In this document: positions 19,305-32,132 of the stretch, in pieces
How the letters are laid out: every line of letters begins with the position of its first letter
How positions within the stretch are numbered: the stretch's first letter is position 1
Assembly (NCBI GenBank): GCA_964016885.1
Contig: OZ024744.1
Span: 68,771,278-68,835,277, forward strand
Length of the DNA: 64,000 bases
Reading direction: 5' to 3'
Source: Eledone cirrhosa
Lineage: Eukaryota; Mollusca; Cephalopoda; Octopoda; Eledonidae
The notes under the pieces: model-generated
Database searches by the model: none
What the model was told of the DNA's origin: nothing
Seen by the model: only the letters and a program-made list of their open reading frames with translations
Program-made: the position numbers and the translations under genes

Positions 19305-19625
19305 AGGTGCGTGGCTTTGGGGTTAGAGTAATTCGGCTCACAATCGTAAGGTCGTGAGTGTGATTCCCGGCGGCGCGTTGTGTTCTTGAGACAATTTATT
19401 TCACGTTGCTCCAGTCCATTCAGCTGGCAAAAATGAGTTGAACCTGTAGTTCGAAGTACCAGCCTTGTCACATTCTGCGTCATGCTGAATCTCCCCGAGA
19501 GCTACGTTAAGCGTATGCCTGTCTGTGGAATGCTCAATCACTTTCACGTTAAGTTCACGAGTAGTTTGTTCCGTTGATTGGATCAACTGGAATACTCGTC
19601 GTCGTAACCGACGGAGTGCCAGTTG
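19305..19625 (+). mobile_element. Second SINE family: tRNA-derived, Ceph-SINE-like
   Basis: A tRNA-like head (GCGTGGCTTTGGGGTTAGAG, anticodon-arm region, then B box GTGTGATTCCCGG) is followed by the conserved central block TTTATTTCACGTTGCTCCAG / CAGCTGGCAAAAATGAG. A 3' body follows, ending GTCGTAACCGACGGAGTGCC. I recognise this body from cephalopod SINEs. It is oriented opposite to the five SINEs of the other family. Confidence 0.7.
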
Positions 19626-19731
19626 GTTATTTTGTCGCATTTGTTTCAAAGCTTATTGTGTTCAAACATAATTCAGGCTCAAATAGTTTCCAAGGTTTTT
19701 TATACTCAAGGAAAAGAGAGAATTACTGTTA

Positions 19732-19974
19732 TCTATATATAATATAAAAAGAGATGTTTATTGGTTGATTGGTTGGTTGGGTGGTTGGCTGGTTGGTTGG
19801 TTGAATAACACGAAAACTACACACACACACACACACTTACACACATACACACACACACACACATTACAGTTTCACCTCATACTCTAAACCAGACGACACA
19901 GCCAATACAATCGTTTTTCTTTTATCCGCCTTCTCTTAACTGTTCTCCAGGGCGAAGCCGGGTACGCCAGCTAG
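19732..19974 (+). mobile_element. 243-bp non-autonomous Helitron with both ends
   Basis: Begins TCTATATATAATATAAAAAG after an A and ends GGGTACGCCAGCTAG before a T, with a GC-rich, imperfect hairpin (AGGGCGAAGCCGGG) about 10 bases before the end. These are the TC...CTRR termini and A/T insertion site of Helitrons. The interior is filler: a TTGGT-type minisatellite and (CA)n. No Rep/helicase is encoded. Confidence 0.6.
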
Positions 19975-20590
19975 TCTTTTATATAAGAACTTATTTAACG
20001 ATGTTATTGCTATGAAAATTGTGTTTTAAGCCTATTTTCTGGAGTTCATGACAAAGAAAGATAATTGCAGGAATTTCTTCCAAAATATCTATCTAAATCA
20101 CCTCATTCTACATATATATTCATTATCATTTCTGCCTTTTTCTTTTAGAATTCATACATACGTGAATTAAAAGAACACAATCTTTACAAGTTTGAGTCAA
20201 TATAGGTAGAGGATTCTGAGTACGTTTCAGGAGAAATCTGAGACCGGCTAAGAATCAGTGGTATCTAAAAGGTCCCAAATTCTGTTGTGGTATTGGACAG
20301 GTGTTAGTATCAGCCATTCTCCAGTCACGTTCTCAGGCATATCTGGCACTAAATAAATAATTCATGTTCCATGAGAGTACTATGCTGAGACACAGTGTCC
20401 CACGGGAATTAGAAACCTGTCACCTTATCCATATATATATAAATATATGTGTGCGTGTGTGTGTGTATCACAGAAAAAAGGAAAATCTGCTTCGTAGAAT
20501 CAAGACGTATCTGAGGACCTTGCGATTTTCAGAGTCAGGTTCGTTCATCACATCGATCGTGCCTCGAGCTGGTCGCCAGAGAAACGATTG
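19975..20590. other. Unassigned intergenic DNA
   Basis: No motif recognised apart from a short TG/TA tract near 20430-20467. Confidence 0.45.
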
Positions 20591-20750
20591 TAATATGTCC
20601 AATAAATTCCATTCGTCGCAACACTGATTCTCTTTTTTTGTATGATATCATGGTCTGCTCTATAAGAGCATCGAGTGCTCATACGGCCTACCGCATACGG
20701 ACGCTTTAAGCATCCAACACCAATTATATATATATATATGTATATATATG

Positions 20751-20782
<32 letters not shown>

Positions 20783-20828
20783 TATATAAATGAAAGGTAT
20801 AGAAATTGTTTTAGTGAGTAGCTAACAG

Positions 20829-20890
<62 letters not shown>

Positions 20891-21075
20891 CAGAAGAAAT
20901 GTGGTAAGGAACCAGGTGGACCATAACGCACCAAAGTACTCAATACTTAGGGTAGTAGAGTGGGTAATAGGAACGAGTAAGACCCCGACGGCTGAGCTCA
21001 AGCCGTTTCGACGGCTAATTCCAGAATTAGCCGTCGAAACGGCTTGAGCTCAGCCGTCGGGGTCTTACTCGTTCC

Positions 21076-21080
<5 letters not shown>
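20591..21080 (+). repeat. Dispersed repeat with (TA)n core and terminal perfect palindrome, copy 2
   Basis: Same order as 8440-8945: GGTCTGCTCTATAAGAGCAT, an expanded and rearranged (TA)n region (20725-20787, 20831-20889), GTGGTAAGGAACCAGGTGGA, then a palindrome and (TA)n. Confidence 0.65.
20967..21078. repeat. 112-bp perfect palindrome (55-bp arms)
   Basis: Arms 20967-21021 and 21024-21078 are exact reverse complements around a CA spacer. Both flanks differ from those of the 8795 palindrome in a way that keeps the arms matched (AACGAGTAAGAC here, AACAAATAAGAC there). Confidence 0.93.
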
Positions 21081-21112
<32 letters not shown>

Positions 21113-21124
21113 TTTATATATATA

Positions 21125-22275
21125 CAGGGTGTGGACGATATTTGTTCGCAATTTTCAACTGCTAATTTTATGCAATTTTTTTTTACTTCCGTTGTCACTC
21201 TTGTCTTCATAAAAACAGTGACTATATTTCCATTATTTATTTTCAGAATAATTGATTATGAATAATATTGAACCTCCAAATTTGTGGAAGAGACACGGTG
21301 TTCTTCTTGGAATCCGCGCCGGGAGGACAAATAAGGACATTTCAGACTTTCTCAGCGTCAGCAGGAGAATGGTGGAAAAGGTAAGAAAAGAATTGGAAGA
21401 TTCAGGATTCGACTACGAAGCAGCATCAGAGAGGAAAACACGTGATCGACGATCTGACGCCTTCAGGATATCATCAGGATATCATCAACAATGAACCTAG
21501 CAAGTCGATTCATGCCATTGCAAGGGAGAAAGGCGTGGATGAAAAGTTCATTAGGCTGGTGGTACATGAAGACATTCGCTACGTTTCATACAAGATGAGG
21601 AAAGGACAATTTTTGTCAAAGGCGATGCAAGAAAAGCGACTGAAGCACGCGAAGAAGCTGATCAACAAGTTGAAACACCCACTGGAGCCAGACATGCTGT
21701 GGTTTTTCTCCGACGAGAAAAACTTCTGCCAAGACCAGAAGATCAACTCCCAGAACAACAGGTGGCTCGCTGTCTCATCCAAAGACGTACCCAGAGTCAT
21801 GCAGACAAAGTTTCCAGCGACAACATTGGTCTTAGGTGTCGTCAGCAGTCAAGGTGACGTCATGCCACCTCACTACTTCCTTGAGGGCCTCAAGCTGAAC
21901 ACCGATGGCTACATCCGCGTTCTGAGCGAGGTAGTAAAGCCCTGGATCGACTAGGTAGCTGCAGGTAAGCCGTACGTGTGGCAGCAAGACTCAGCGCCCT
22001 GCCATACCAGCCGAAAGCCCCAAGCCTGGCTGTCAACGAACTTCGTCGACCACACTTCACCTGAAATCTGGCCTCCCAGCTCGCCTGACTGCAACCCCCT
22101 CGACTTGTGTGGCGCGCAGTGGGACGAGACACCAACAGATCTAGCTGCAATACGAAAGACAATCTGAAGGCCAGGACCACAAGGGCCTTCAGGGGACAGT
22201 GACGAAGGCATGAAGCCGGTTCCGAGGCCGCCCCGAAGCCGTCATCAAAGCCAATGGCGGGTTTATCGAGTGAGA
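21125..22275 (+). pseudogene. Mariner/Tc1-type transposase pseudogene (DD37D spacing)
   Basis: Starts at a TA followed by CAGGGTGTGGAC, a Tc1/mariner-like terminus. The ATG is at 21258. The N-terminus (KDISDFLSVSRRMVEKVRKE) is a helix-turn-helix. The catalytic core shows SDEKNF (about 21711), WQQDSAPCH (D at 21988) and NPLD (D at 22102), so 37 residues separate the last two acidic residues, as in maT-like DD37D elements. Lesions: an 11-bp tandem duplication of AGGATATCATC (21465-21486) shifts the frame; an in-frame TAG lies at 21952; and a frameshift near 22165 precedes the family-typical C-terminus AVIKANGGFIE-stop (about 22237-22274). No right-hand inverted repeat is seen; the 37-bp minisatellite begins immediately. 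Confidence 0.85.
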
Positions 22276-23071
22276 TCGTATGTTAGGAGTAGTAACCACA
22301 ACATCACAATTACTGTATGGTAGGAGTGGTAACAACAACATCACAACTACTGTATGGTATGGTAGGAGTGGTAACAACAACATCACAACTACTGTATGGT
22401 AGGAGTGGTAACAACAACATCACAACTACTGTATGTTAGGAGTGGTAACAACAACATCACAACTACTGTATGTTAGGAGTGGTAACAACAACATCACAAC
22501 TACTGTATGGTAGGAGTGGTAACAACAACATCACAACTACTGTATGTTAGGAGTGGTAACAACAACATCACAACTACTGTATGGTAGGAGTGGTAACAAC
22601 AACATCACAATTACTGTATGGTAGGAGTGGTAACAACAACATCACAACTACTGTATGGTAGGAGTTGTAACAACATCACAATTACTGTATGGTAGGAGTG
22701 GTAACAACAACATCACAACTACTGTATGGTAGGAGTGGTAACAACATCACAACTACTGTATGTTAGGAGTGGTAACCACAACATCACAACTATTGTATGG
22801 TAGGAGTGGTAACAACAACATCGCAACTATTGTATGGTAGGAGTAGTAACAACAACATCACAACTACTGTATGGTAGGAGTGGTAACAACGACATCACAA
22901 CTATTGTATGGTAGGAGTGGTAACAACAACATCACAACTACTGTATGGTAGGAGTGGTAACAACATCACAACTACTGTATGGTAGGAGTGGTAACAACAA
23001 CATCACAACTACTGTATGTTAGGAGTGGTAACAACAACATCATAGTTACTGTTTGCTGGAAGTGGTAACAT
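22276..23071 (+). repeat. 37-bp minisatellite array, plus orientation (~21 units)
   Basis: The unit can be read as TACTGTATGGTAGGAGTGG plus TAACAACAACATCACAAC. Units vary by loss of an AAC triplet (34 bp) and by GG/TT or CT/AT changes. There are no spacers between units. The array begins at the end of the mariner frame and ends at a LINE insertion. The reverse-complement array lies at 45172-46226. Confidence 0.95.
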
Positions 23072-24180
23072 CGAATTCCAGAGGCCCCTCGCCGTCAGCT
23101 TCATCGATTTCTCCAAAGCATTCGATAGTATTCATCGACCGTCACTCTGGAGCATCATGCATGAGTATGGTCTGCCCTAGAAAGTCATTTCGGCAATCAA
23201 ACAGATTTACGCAAACTCCAAGTGCTGCATACGGACAGAGGATGGTTACAGTGACTGGTTTGAGGTGGTTACTGGTTGCGTCAGGGTTGCTCGCTCTCTC
23301 CAATTCTCTTTGCCATAGCCATTGACTGGGTACTAAGAAGAGCGTCTAAAGACCAGGGTATATCTTGGGTGGGAGAGCAAAAGTTGTCTGACCTGGACTT
23401 TGCGGATGATATTGTTGCACTTGCAGAGAACACAGCTGACCTGCAAATCATTATGAACAATAACAATGTCGAAGCAGGAAGCTGAGGTCTCAATATCACT
23501 GCTAAGAAGACCAAAAGCATGTTATCTGGGACACACCCATCACCAACTAGTGTTTTCATTGAACAGGGGGAGGTGGAGATAGTGGACAACTTCACCTACC
23601 TAGGAAGCTCCATTGACAATGGGGGCGCCATGGACAACGAATTGCAATGTAGAATGGGAAAGGCTTCAGCAGCATTTAACCAGCTTGGCAAGATCTGGAA
23701 GAACAGGAAGTTCACCCTCAAAACAAAGATGAGATTCTACAAAAGCAACGTGCTGTCCACACTCTTGTACGGAAGTGAAACATGGCACCTTAAAACCAAC
23801 CAAGAGAAGAAGTTGGACGCATTCGATTCCAGGTGTTTGCAAAAAATCCTGGGGATTAAATGGAGTGACCATGTAACAAACTAGGAAGTCAGGAACCGCA
23901 CCAACCAGCAGCTAGTCTCTTCTGCCATCTGCAAGCGACGCCTGGGCTGGTTTGGACACGCCTTGAGACTTCCCCCGGAGAGACTGGCAAACCAAGTACT
24001 TAAATGGAACCCACAGGGAAGCAGACGGAGAAGGCGACCCAAAATGAACTGGCGCCAGACAGTTGAGAGGGACCTGCGAGCGACAAACAGACAATGGCGG
24101 GACACTGTGCCACTGGCTGCTGACCGAACGCGGTAGAACACTATGATTGCCTCATGCGTCGCAAGACGCGGGAGCTTCTG
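23072..24180 (+). pseudogene. LINE reverse transcriptase fragment inserted in the 37-bp array
   Basis: RT segments in order: AVSFIDFSKAFDSIHRPSLW, RQGCSLSPILFAIAIDW, catalytic LDFADDIVAL, VDNFTYLGSSIDNGG, TLLYGSETWHLK, KILGIKWSDHVTN and the C-terminal GWFGHALRLPPERL ... RRRRPKMNWRQTVERDL. This fits the endonuclease-RT type common in molluscs (RTE/jockey-like). Lesions include a stop at GLP-stop-KVI, a frameshift near 23275, TGA at 23483, TAG at 23882 and TAG near 24134. The endonuclease domain is absent. Array-like sequence (GGAAGTGGTAACA left, GAAGTGGTAACAACAGCATA right) lies on both sides, so it probably inserted into the minisatellite. Confidence 0.8.
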
Positions 24181-24475
24181 AGTCTGAAGTGGTAACAACA
24201 GCATAACAATTCTGATGATGGTGTCATGGACAACAAAGGTGAAATAGTACAACTGAGTAGACTATAAAACACCGGTAATTTTTGGTATCATCAATGCTAA
24301 TTGGTACCGCCGGGTGAGGCTGGTGTCGCAATTAATGAGATTCCCTGACATCAGCTGATGTTAGGAGTATCTCATCCTACCCTGCAAACTGGAATATATA
24401 ATGCACATACACAGACGCACACACAAACTCACACTGACACACACACACACGCACGCACACACACACGCGCGCGCA

Positions 24476-24513
<38 letters not shown>

Positions 24514-24630
24514 TATAGACACATACCTTAATGTAATAGATATCTATCGAAACGAGTCAATACCTCGGGAATGGCTTGAATGTCGCTCTACATGGCGGAA
24601 TACAATAAATGTAATTTGACTTTTTCGAAT
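24181..24630. other. Spacer with a minisatellite remnant and (CA)n
   Basis: 24190-24225 looks like a degenerate 37-bp unit. (CA)n with CG-rich interruptions occupies about 24415-24510. Confidence 0.6.
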
Positions 24631-24636
24631 ATTAAT

Positions 24637-24745
24637 AATTGTTTCTACTTTAGGCACAAGGCCAGCAATTACCCAGTGCATTACTGGTACTTTATTTTAT
24701 CGACCCCGTAAGGATGAAAGGCAAAGTCAACCTCGGCGGGATTTG
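24637..24745 (-). mobile_element. Octopus tRNA-derived SINE, 5'-truncated, tandem partner
   Basis: Body and tail of the SINE (GGTCGATAAAATAAAGTACC; GTAGAAACAATTATTAAT on the minus strand), truncated just inside the B box. It abuts the tail of the next copy with no unique spacer. Confidence 0.85.
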
Positions 24746-24941
24746 ATTAATAATTGTTTCTACTTTTGACACAAGGCCAGCAATTACCCAGTGCATTACT
24801 GGTACTTTATTTTATCGACCCCGTAAGGATGAAAGGCAAAGTCAACCTCGGCGGGATTTGAACTCAGATCGTAAAGGGACGTAACTATGCTGGAAAGCAT
24901 GGCGTCCGACCCTCTACCGATACTGCCAATCCACCCTCACT
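24746..24941 (-). mobile_element. Octopus tRNA-derived SINE, full length
   Basis: The minus strand begins GGTGGATTGGCAGTATCGGT (A-box region), continues TAGAGGGTCGGACGCCATGC, then GAGTTCAAATCCCGCC (B box), the conserved body and a GTAGAAACAATTATTAAT tail. This is the cleanest copy in the window and the reference for the others. Confidence 0.88.
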
Positions 24942-24959
24942 GGTCTGTTTTTTCAAGTA

Positions 24960-25269
<310 letters not shown>

Positions 25270-25509
25270 GAAAAACTCAGATTACAATTATTATATATAT
25301 ACTGTATATATTTACATATATATATATAATATTAAAGATACTATCTATAGTTATGTACATACTATAAATAACTATAAACAGTGAAGGACAGTAATTTATT
25401 ACTACCTTATTACCAGTAAGATAAATAACTCAAGGTAAGAACATCAGTTGTTTTACAGAGCAGTAATATAAAATACACAAGTATCAAAGTTATGTTTAAA
25501 TAATTTAAA
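25270..25509. other. AT-rich spacer before the satellite
   Basis: (TA)n near 25290-25330. A short palindrome GTTATGTTTAAATAATTTAA / ACATAAC spans about 25490-25516, at the satellite boundary. Confidence 0.5.
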
Positions 25510-28500
25510 CATAACAACACATGACCTTCACGTTAGTATTCCCAAGGTGCATTGCTATAACAACAAATGACCCTGATGCTAATATTTCTAACGTACATTG
25601 CTATAACAACACATGAACCTCACGCTAATATTCCCACCGTACATTACTATAACAACACATGACCCAGACGCTAGTATTCTCATGGTACATTGCTATAACA
25701 ACATATGATCCTGACGCTAATATTCCCAGCGTACATTACTATAACAACACATGACCCAGACGCTAGTATTCCAAACGTACATTGCTATAACAACACATGA
25801 CCCAGACGCTAGTATTCCCAACGTACATTGCTATAACAACACATGAACCTCACGCTAGTATTCCCAAGGTACATTGCTATAACAACACATGACCGTCACA
25901 CTAGTATTTCCAACGTACATTGCTATAACATCACATGACCCTCACGCTAGTATTCCCAGGGGTACATTGCTATAACAACACATGACGCTGACGCTAATAT
26001 TCCCAAGGTACATTGCTATAAAAACAAATGAGCCTGACGGTAATATTCCCAATGTACATTGCTATAACGACACATGACCCTGACGCTAATATTCCCAAGG
26101 TTCATTGCTATAACAACACATGACGCTGACACTAATATTGCCACGGTACTTTGCTATAACAACACATGACCCTACGCTGGTATTCCCAACGCACATTGCT
26201 ATAAGAACACATGACCCTCACGCTAATATTCTCAACGTACATTGCTATAACAACACATAACGCTGAGGCTAATATTCCCAACGTACATTGCTATAACAAC
26301 ACATGACACTCACGCTGGTATTCCCAACGTACATTGCTATAACAATACATGACCCTCCCGCTAGTATTCCCAACGTACATTCCTATAACAACACATGACC
26401 CTCACGCTAGTATATCCAAGCTACATTGTTATAACAACACCGGACCATCACGCTAGTATTCCCAATGTACATTGCTATAACAACACATGACCCTCACGCT
26501 GGTATTCCCATCGTACATTGCTATAACAATACATGACCCTAACAATAACATTCCCAACGTACATTCCAATAACAACACAGGACCCTCACGCTAGTATTCC
26601 CAGGAGTACATTGCTATAACAACACATGGCCCTAATGCTGATATTTCGAACATACATTGCTATAAAAACACATGACCCTGATGCTAATATTCCCAAGGAT
26701 CATTGCTATAACAACACATAACCCAGACACTAATATTCCCAAGGTAAATTGCTATGATAACACATGACCCTCACGCTGGTATTCCCAACGTACATTCCTA
26801 TAACAACACATGACCCTCATGATAATATTCCCCACGTACATTACTATAACAGCACATGACCCTCACGCTAATATTCCCAATGAACATACGTATAACAACA
26901 CATGACCCTGACGCCAATATTCCCAAGGTCCATTGCTATAACAACACATGACCCTCATGCTAGTATTCCCAACGTATATTCCTATAACAACACATGACGC
27001 TGACGCTAATATTCCCAACGTACATTGCTATAACAACACATGACCCTCACGCTAGAATTCCCAATGTACATTGCTATAACAAAACATAACCCTGACGCTA
27101 ATATTGTCAAGGTACATTGCTATAAAAACACATGACCCTCATGATAATATTTCTAACGTACATAGCTATAACAACACATAACTTTCACGCTAGTATTTCC
27201 AAGGTTCATTGCTATAACAAAACATGACGCTGACGCTAATATTCCCAACGTGCATTGCTATAACAAAACATGACGCTGACGCTAATAGTCCCAACGTGCA
27301 TTGCTATAACAACACATGACCCTCAGGCTAATATTCCCAACGTACATTGCTATAAACACACATGACGTTGACGCTAATATTCCCAACGTACATTGCTATA
27401 ACAATACATGACGCTGCTAGCGCTAATATTCGCGAGGTATATTGCTATAGCAACAAATGACCCTCACGCTAGTATTCCCAACGTATATTCCTATAACAAC
27501 ACATGACGCTGACGCTAATATTCCCAACGTACATTGTTATAACAACACATGACCCTCACGCTAGTATTTCCAAGCTACATTGTTATAACAACACATGACC
27601 CTCACGCTAGAATTCCCAATTTACATTGCTATAACAAAACATAATCCTCACGCTAATATTGTCAAGGTACATTGCTATAACAATACATGACCCTCACACT
27701 AATATTCCCAACGTACATTCCAATAACAACACATGACGCTCACGCAAGTGTTCCCAGGGGTACATTGCTATAACAACACATGGCCCTGACGCTGATATTT
27801 CCAACATACATTGCTATAAAAACACATGACCCTGACGTTAATATTCCCAAGGATCATTGCTATAACAACACATAACTCTGACACTAATATTCCGAAGGTA
27901 CATTGCTATAATAACACATGACCCTCACGCTAACATTCCCAACGTACATTGCTATAACAACACATGACCCTCATGCTAATATTTCTAACGTACATAGCTA
28001 TAACAACACATAACTTTCACGCTAGTATTTCCAAGGTACATTGCTATAACAAAACATGACGCTGACGCTAATATTCCCAACGTGCATTGCTATAACAACA
28101 CATGACGCTGACGCTAATAGTCCCAACGTGCATTGCTATAACAACACATGACCCTCAGGCTAATATTCCCAACGTACATTGCTATAAACACACATGACCC
28201 TCAGGCTAATATTCCCAACGTACATTGCTATAACAACACATGACCCTGACGCTAGTATTCACAACGTTCATTGCTATAACAACACATGACGCTGACGCTA
28301 ATATTCCCAAGGTAAAATACTAAAACAACATATGACGCTTACCCTGATATTCCCAAGATACATTGCTATAAAATCACATGACCCTCACGCTAGTATTCCC
28401 AAGCTACATTGCTATAACTACACATGACCCTCACCCCAGTATTCCCAACGTTCATTGCTATAACAACACATGACGCTGACGCTAACATTCCCAATGTACA

Positions 28501-31500
28501 TTGATATAACAACACATGACCCTCACGCTATTAATTCCCAACGTACATTCCTATAACAACACTTGACGCTGACGCTAGTATTCACAACGTTCATTGCCAT
28601 AACAACACATGACGCTGACGCTAATATTCCCAAGGTACAATACTAAAACAACATATGACCATGACACTGATATTCCCAGGGTTCATTGCTATAACAACAC
28701 ATGACCCTCACACTAACATTCGCAACGTATATTGCGATAACAACACATGACCCTCATACTAATATTCCCAACGTACATTACTATAAAAACACATGACCCT
28801 CATACTAATATTCCCAACGTACATTGCTATGACAACACATGACCCTAACGCTAATATTCCCAACGTATATCGCGATGACGACACATGACACTGACGCGAA
28901 TATTCCCAACCTACATTGCTATAACAACACATGACCCTACTGCTAATAATTTCCAACGTACATTCCTATAACAACATATGACCCTGACGCTAGTATTCTC
29001 AAAGTACAATGCCATAACCACACATGATGCTGACGCTAATATTCCCAAGGTACAATACTAAAAAAATATAATACCCTGACGCTAATATTCCCAAGGTACA
29101 TTGCTATAACAACACATGACCCTCACGCTAGTATTCCCAAGCTACATAGCTATAACAACACATGACCCTCACACTAATATTTCCAACGTATATTGCGATA
29201 ACATCAGATGACCGTCATGATAATATTTCCAATGTTCATTGCTATGACAAAACATGACTCTCACGCTAATATTCCCAACGTACATTCCTATAACCACCCA
29301 TGACACTTACACTAATATTCCCAAGGTTCATTGCTATAAAAACACATGACCCTGACACTAATATTCGCAAGGTACATTGCTATAACTACACATGACACTC
29401 ACACTAGTATTCCCAAGGTACATTGCTATAACAACACATGACCCCAAAGCTAGTATTCCCAACGTACATTGATAAAACAACATATGACCCTGACGTTAAT
29501 CTTCCCAACGTACATGGCTATAACAACACCTGACCCTCACCCTAGTATTCCCAACGTTCATTGCTATAACAACACATGACCCTCACGCTAGAATTCCCAA
29601 TGTACATTGCTATAACAAAACATAATCCTCACGCTAATATTGTCAAGGTACATTGCTATAACAACACATGACCCTCACGCTGGTATTCCCATCGTGCATT
29701 GCTATGACAACACATGACCCCATCGCTAACATTCCCAACGTACATTGCTATAACAGCACATGACCCTCACACTAATATTCCCAACGTACATTCCAATAAC
29801 AACACATGACCGTCACGCTAGTATTACCAGGGGTACATTGCTATAACAACACATGGCCCTGACGCTGATATTTCCAACATACATTGCTATAAAAACTCGT
29901 GACCCTGACGCTAATATTCCCAAGGTACATTGCTATAATAACACATGACCCTCAAGCTGATATTCCCAACGTACATTGCTATAACAACACATAACTCTGA
30001 CACTAATATTCCCGACGTAGATTGCTATAACAACACATGACCCTCACACTAATATTCCCAACGTACATTGCTATAACAACACATGACCCTCACGATAGTA
30101 TTACCAGGGGTACATTGCTATAATAACACATGGCCCTGACGGAGATGTTTCCAAAGTATATTGCCATAAAAACCCATGACCCTACGCTAATATTGCCAAG
30201 GATCATTGCTATAACAACAAATAACCCTGACACTAATATTCCCAAGGTACATTGCTTTAATAACACATGACCCTCAAGCAGATATTCCCAACGTACATTG
30301 CTATAACAACACATGAACCTGACGTTAACATTCCCGACGTACATTGCTATAATAACACATGACCCTCACACTAATATTACCAACGTACATTGCTATAACA
30401 ACACATGACCCTCATGCTAGTATTCCCAACGTACATTGCCATAACAACACATGATGCTGACGGTAATATTGTCAAGTTACATTGCTATGAAAAAAAATGA
30501 CCCTCACACTAATATTCCCAACGTACATTCCAGTAACAATTTATGACCCTCACGATAGTATTACCAGCGGTACATTGCTATAATAACACATGGCCCTGGC
30601 GGTGATATTTCCAAAGTACATTGCTATAAAAACGCATGAACCTACGCTTATATTCCCAAGGATCATTGCTATAACAACACATAACCCTGACACTAATATT
30701 CCCAAGGTACACTACTATAATAACACATGACCCTCAGGCTCGCATTCCCAACGTATATTGCTATAACAACACATGACCCTCATGCTAATATCCCTAACGT
30801 ACATTGTTATAACAACACATGACTTTCACGCTAGTATTCCCAACGTACATTGCTATAACAACACATGACCCTACTGCTAATAATTCCCAACGTACATACT
30901 ATAACAACACATGACACTGACACTAGTATTCCCAACGTACGTTGCCATAACAACACATGATGCTGACGTTAATATTCCCAAGGTAAAATACTAAAAAATC
31001 ATATGACCCCTGACACTAATATTCCCAAGGTACATTGCTATAACAACACCTAACCCTCACGCTAGTATTCCGAAGATACATTGCTATAATAACACATGAC
31101 CCTCACACTAATGTTCCCAACGTACATTGCTATAACAACACATGACCCTAACGCTAATATTCCCAAGATACATTGCTATAATAACACATGACCCTCACGC
31201 TAGTATTCCCAACGTACATTGCTATATCAACAGATGACGCTGACGCTAGTATTCCCAACGTGCATTGCTATAAAAACACATGACACTGACACTAATATTC
31301 CCAACGTATATTGCGATAACAACACATGACACTGACGCCAATATTCCCAACGTACATTGCTATAACAACACATGACCCTACTGCTAATAATTCCCAACGT
31401 ACATTCCTATAACAACACATGACCCTGACGCTAGTATTCCCAACGTACATTGCCATAACAACACATGATGCTGACGCTAATATTCCCAAGGTACAATACT

Positions 31501-31670
31501 AAAAAAACATGACCCTGACACTAATATTCCCGGAGGTACATTGCTATAACAACACATGACCCTCAAGCTAGTATTCCCAAGCTACATAGCTATAACAACA
31601 CCTGACCCTAACGCTAATATTCCCAAGATACATTGGTATAACAACACATGACCCTCACACTAATATTTCC

Positions 31671-32132
31671 AACGTATATTGCGATAACATCAGATGACCG
31701 TCATGATAATATTTCCAATGTTCATTGCTATGACAAAACATGACCCTCACGCTAATATTCCCAACGTACATTCCTATAACAACACATGACCCTCACGCTA
31801 TTAATTCCCAACGTACATTCCTATAACAACCCATGACCCTTACACTAATATTCCCAAGGTTCATTGCTATAAAAACACATGACCCTGACACTAATATTTC
31901 CAACGTATATTGCGATAACATCAGATGACCGTCATGATAATATTTCCAATGTTCATTGCTATGACAAAACATGACCCTCACGCTAATATTCCCAACGTAC
32001 ATTCCTATAACAACACATGACCCTCACGCTATTAATTCCCAACGTACATTCCTATAACAACCCATGACCCTTACACTAATATTCCCAAGGTTCATTGCTA
32101 TAAAAACACATGACCCTGACACTAATATTCGC
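31671..32132 (+). repeat. 231-bp higher-order repeat (5 satellite units) in two tandem copies
   Basis: AACGTATATTGCGATAACAT starts at 31671 and again at 31902. The following five units carry the same variants in the same order, including GATGACCGTCATGATAATAT and TTCCTATAACAACCCATGAC. Confidence 0.85.

Noticed and set aside
22276..23071. 37-bp repeats as a CRISPR array
   Set aside because: Units are contiguous with no unique spacers, there are no cas genes, and the context is eukaryotic. It is a minisatellite.
24746..24941. tRNA-like A and B boxes as a tRNA gene
   Set aside because: No cloverleaf with acceptor stem could be formed, and the tRNA-like part is fused to a body shared by all five copies. 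These are SINE heads.
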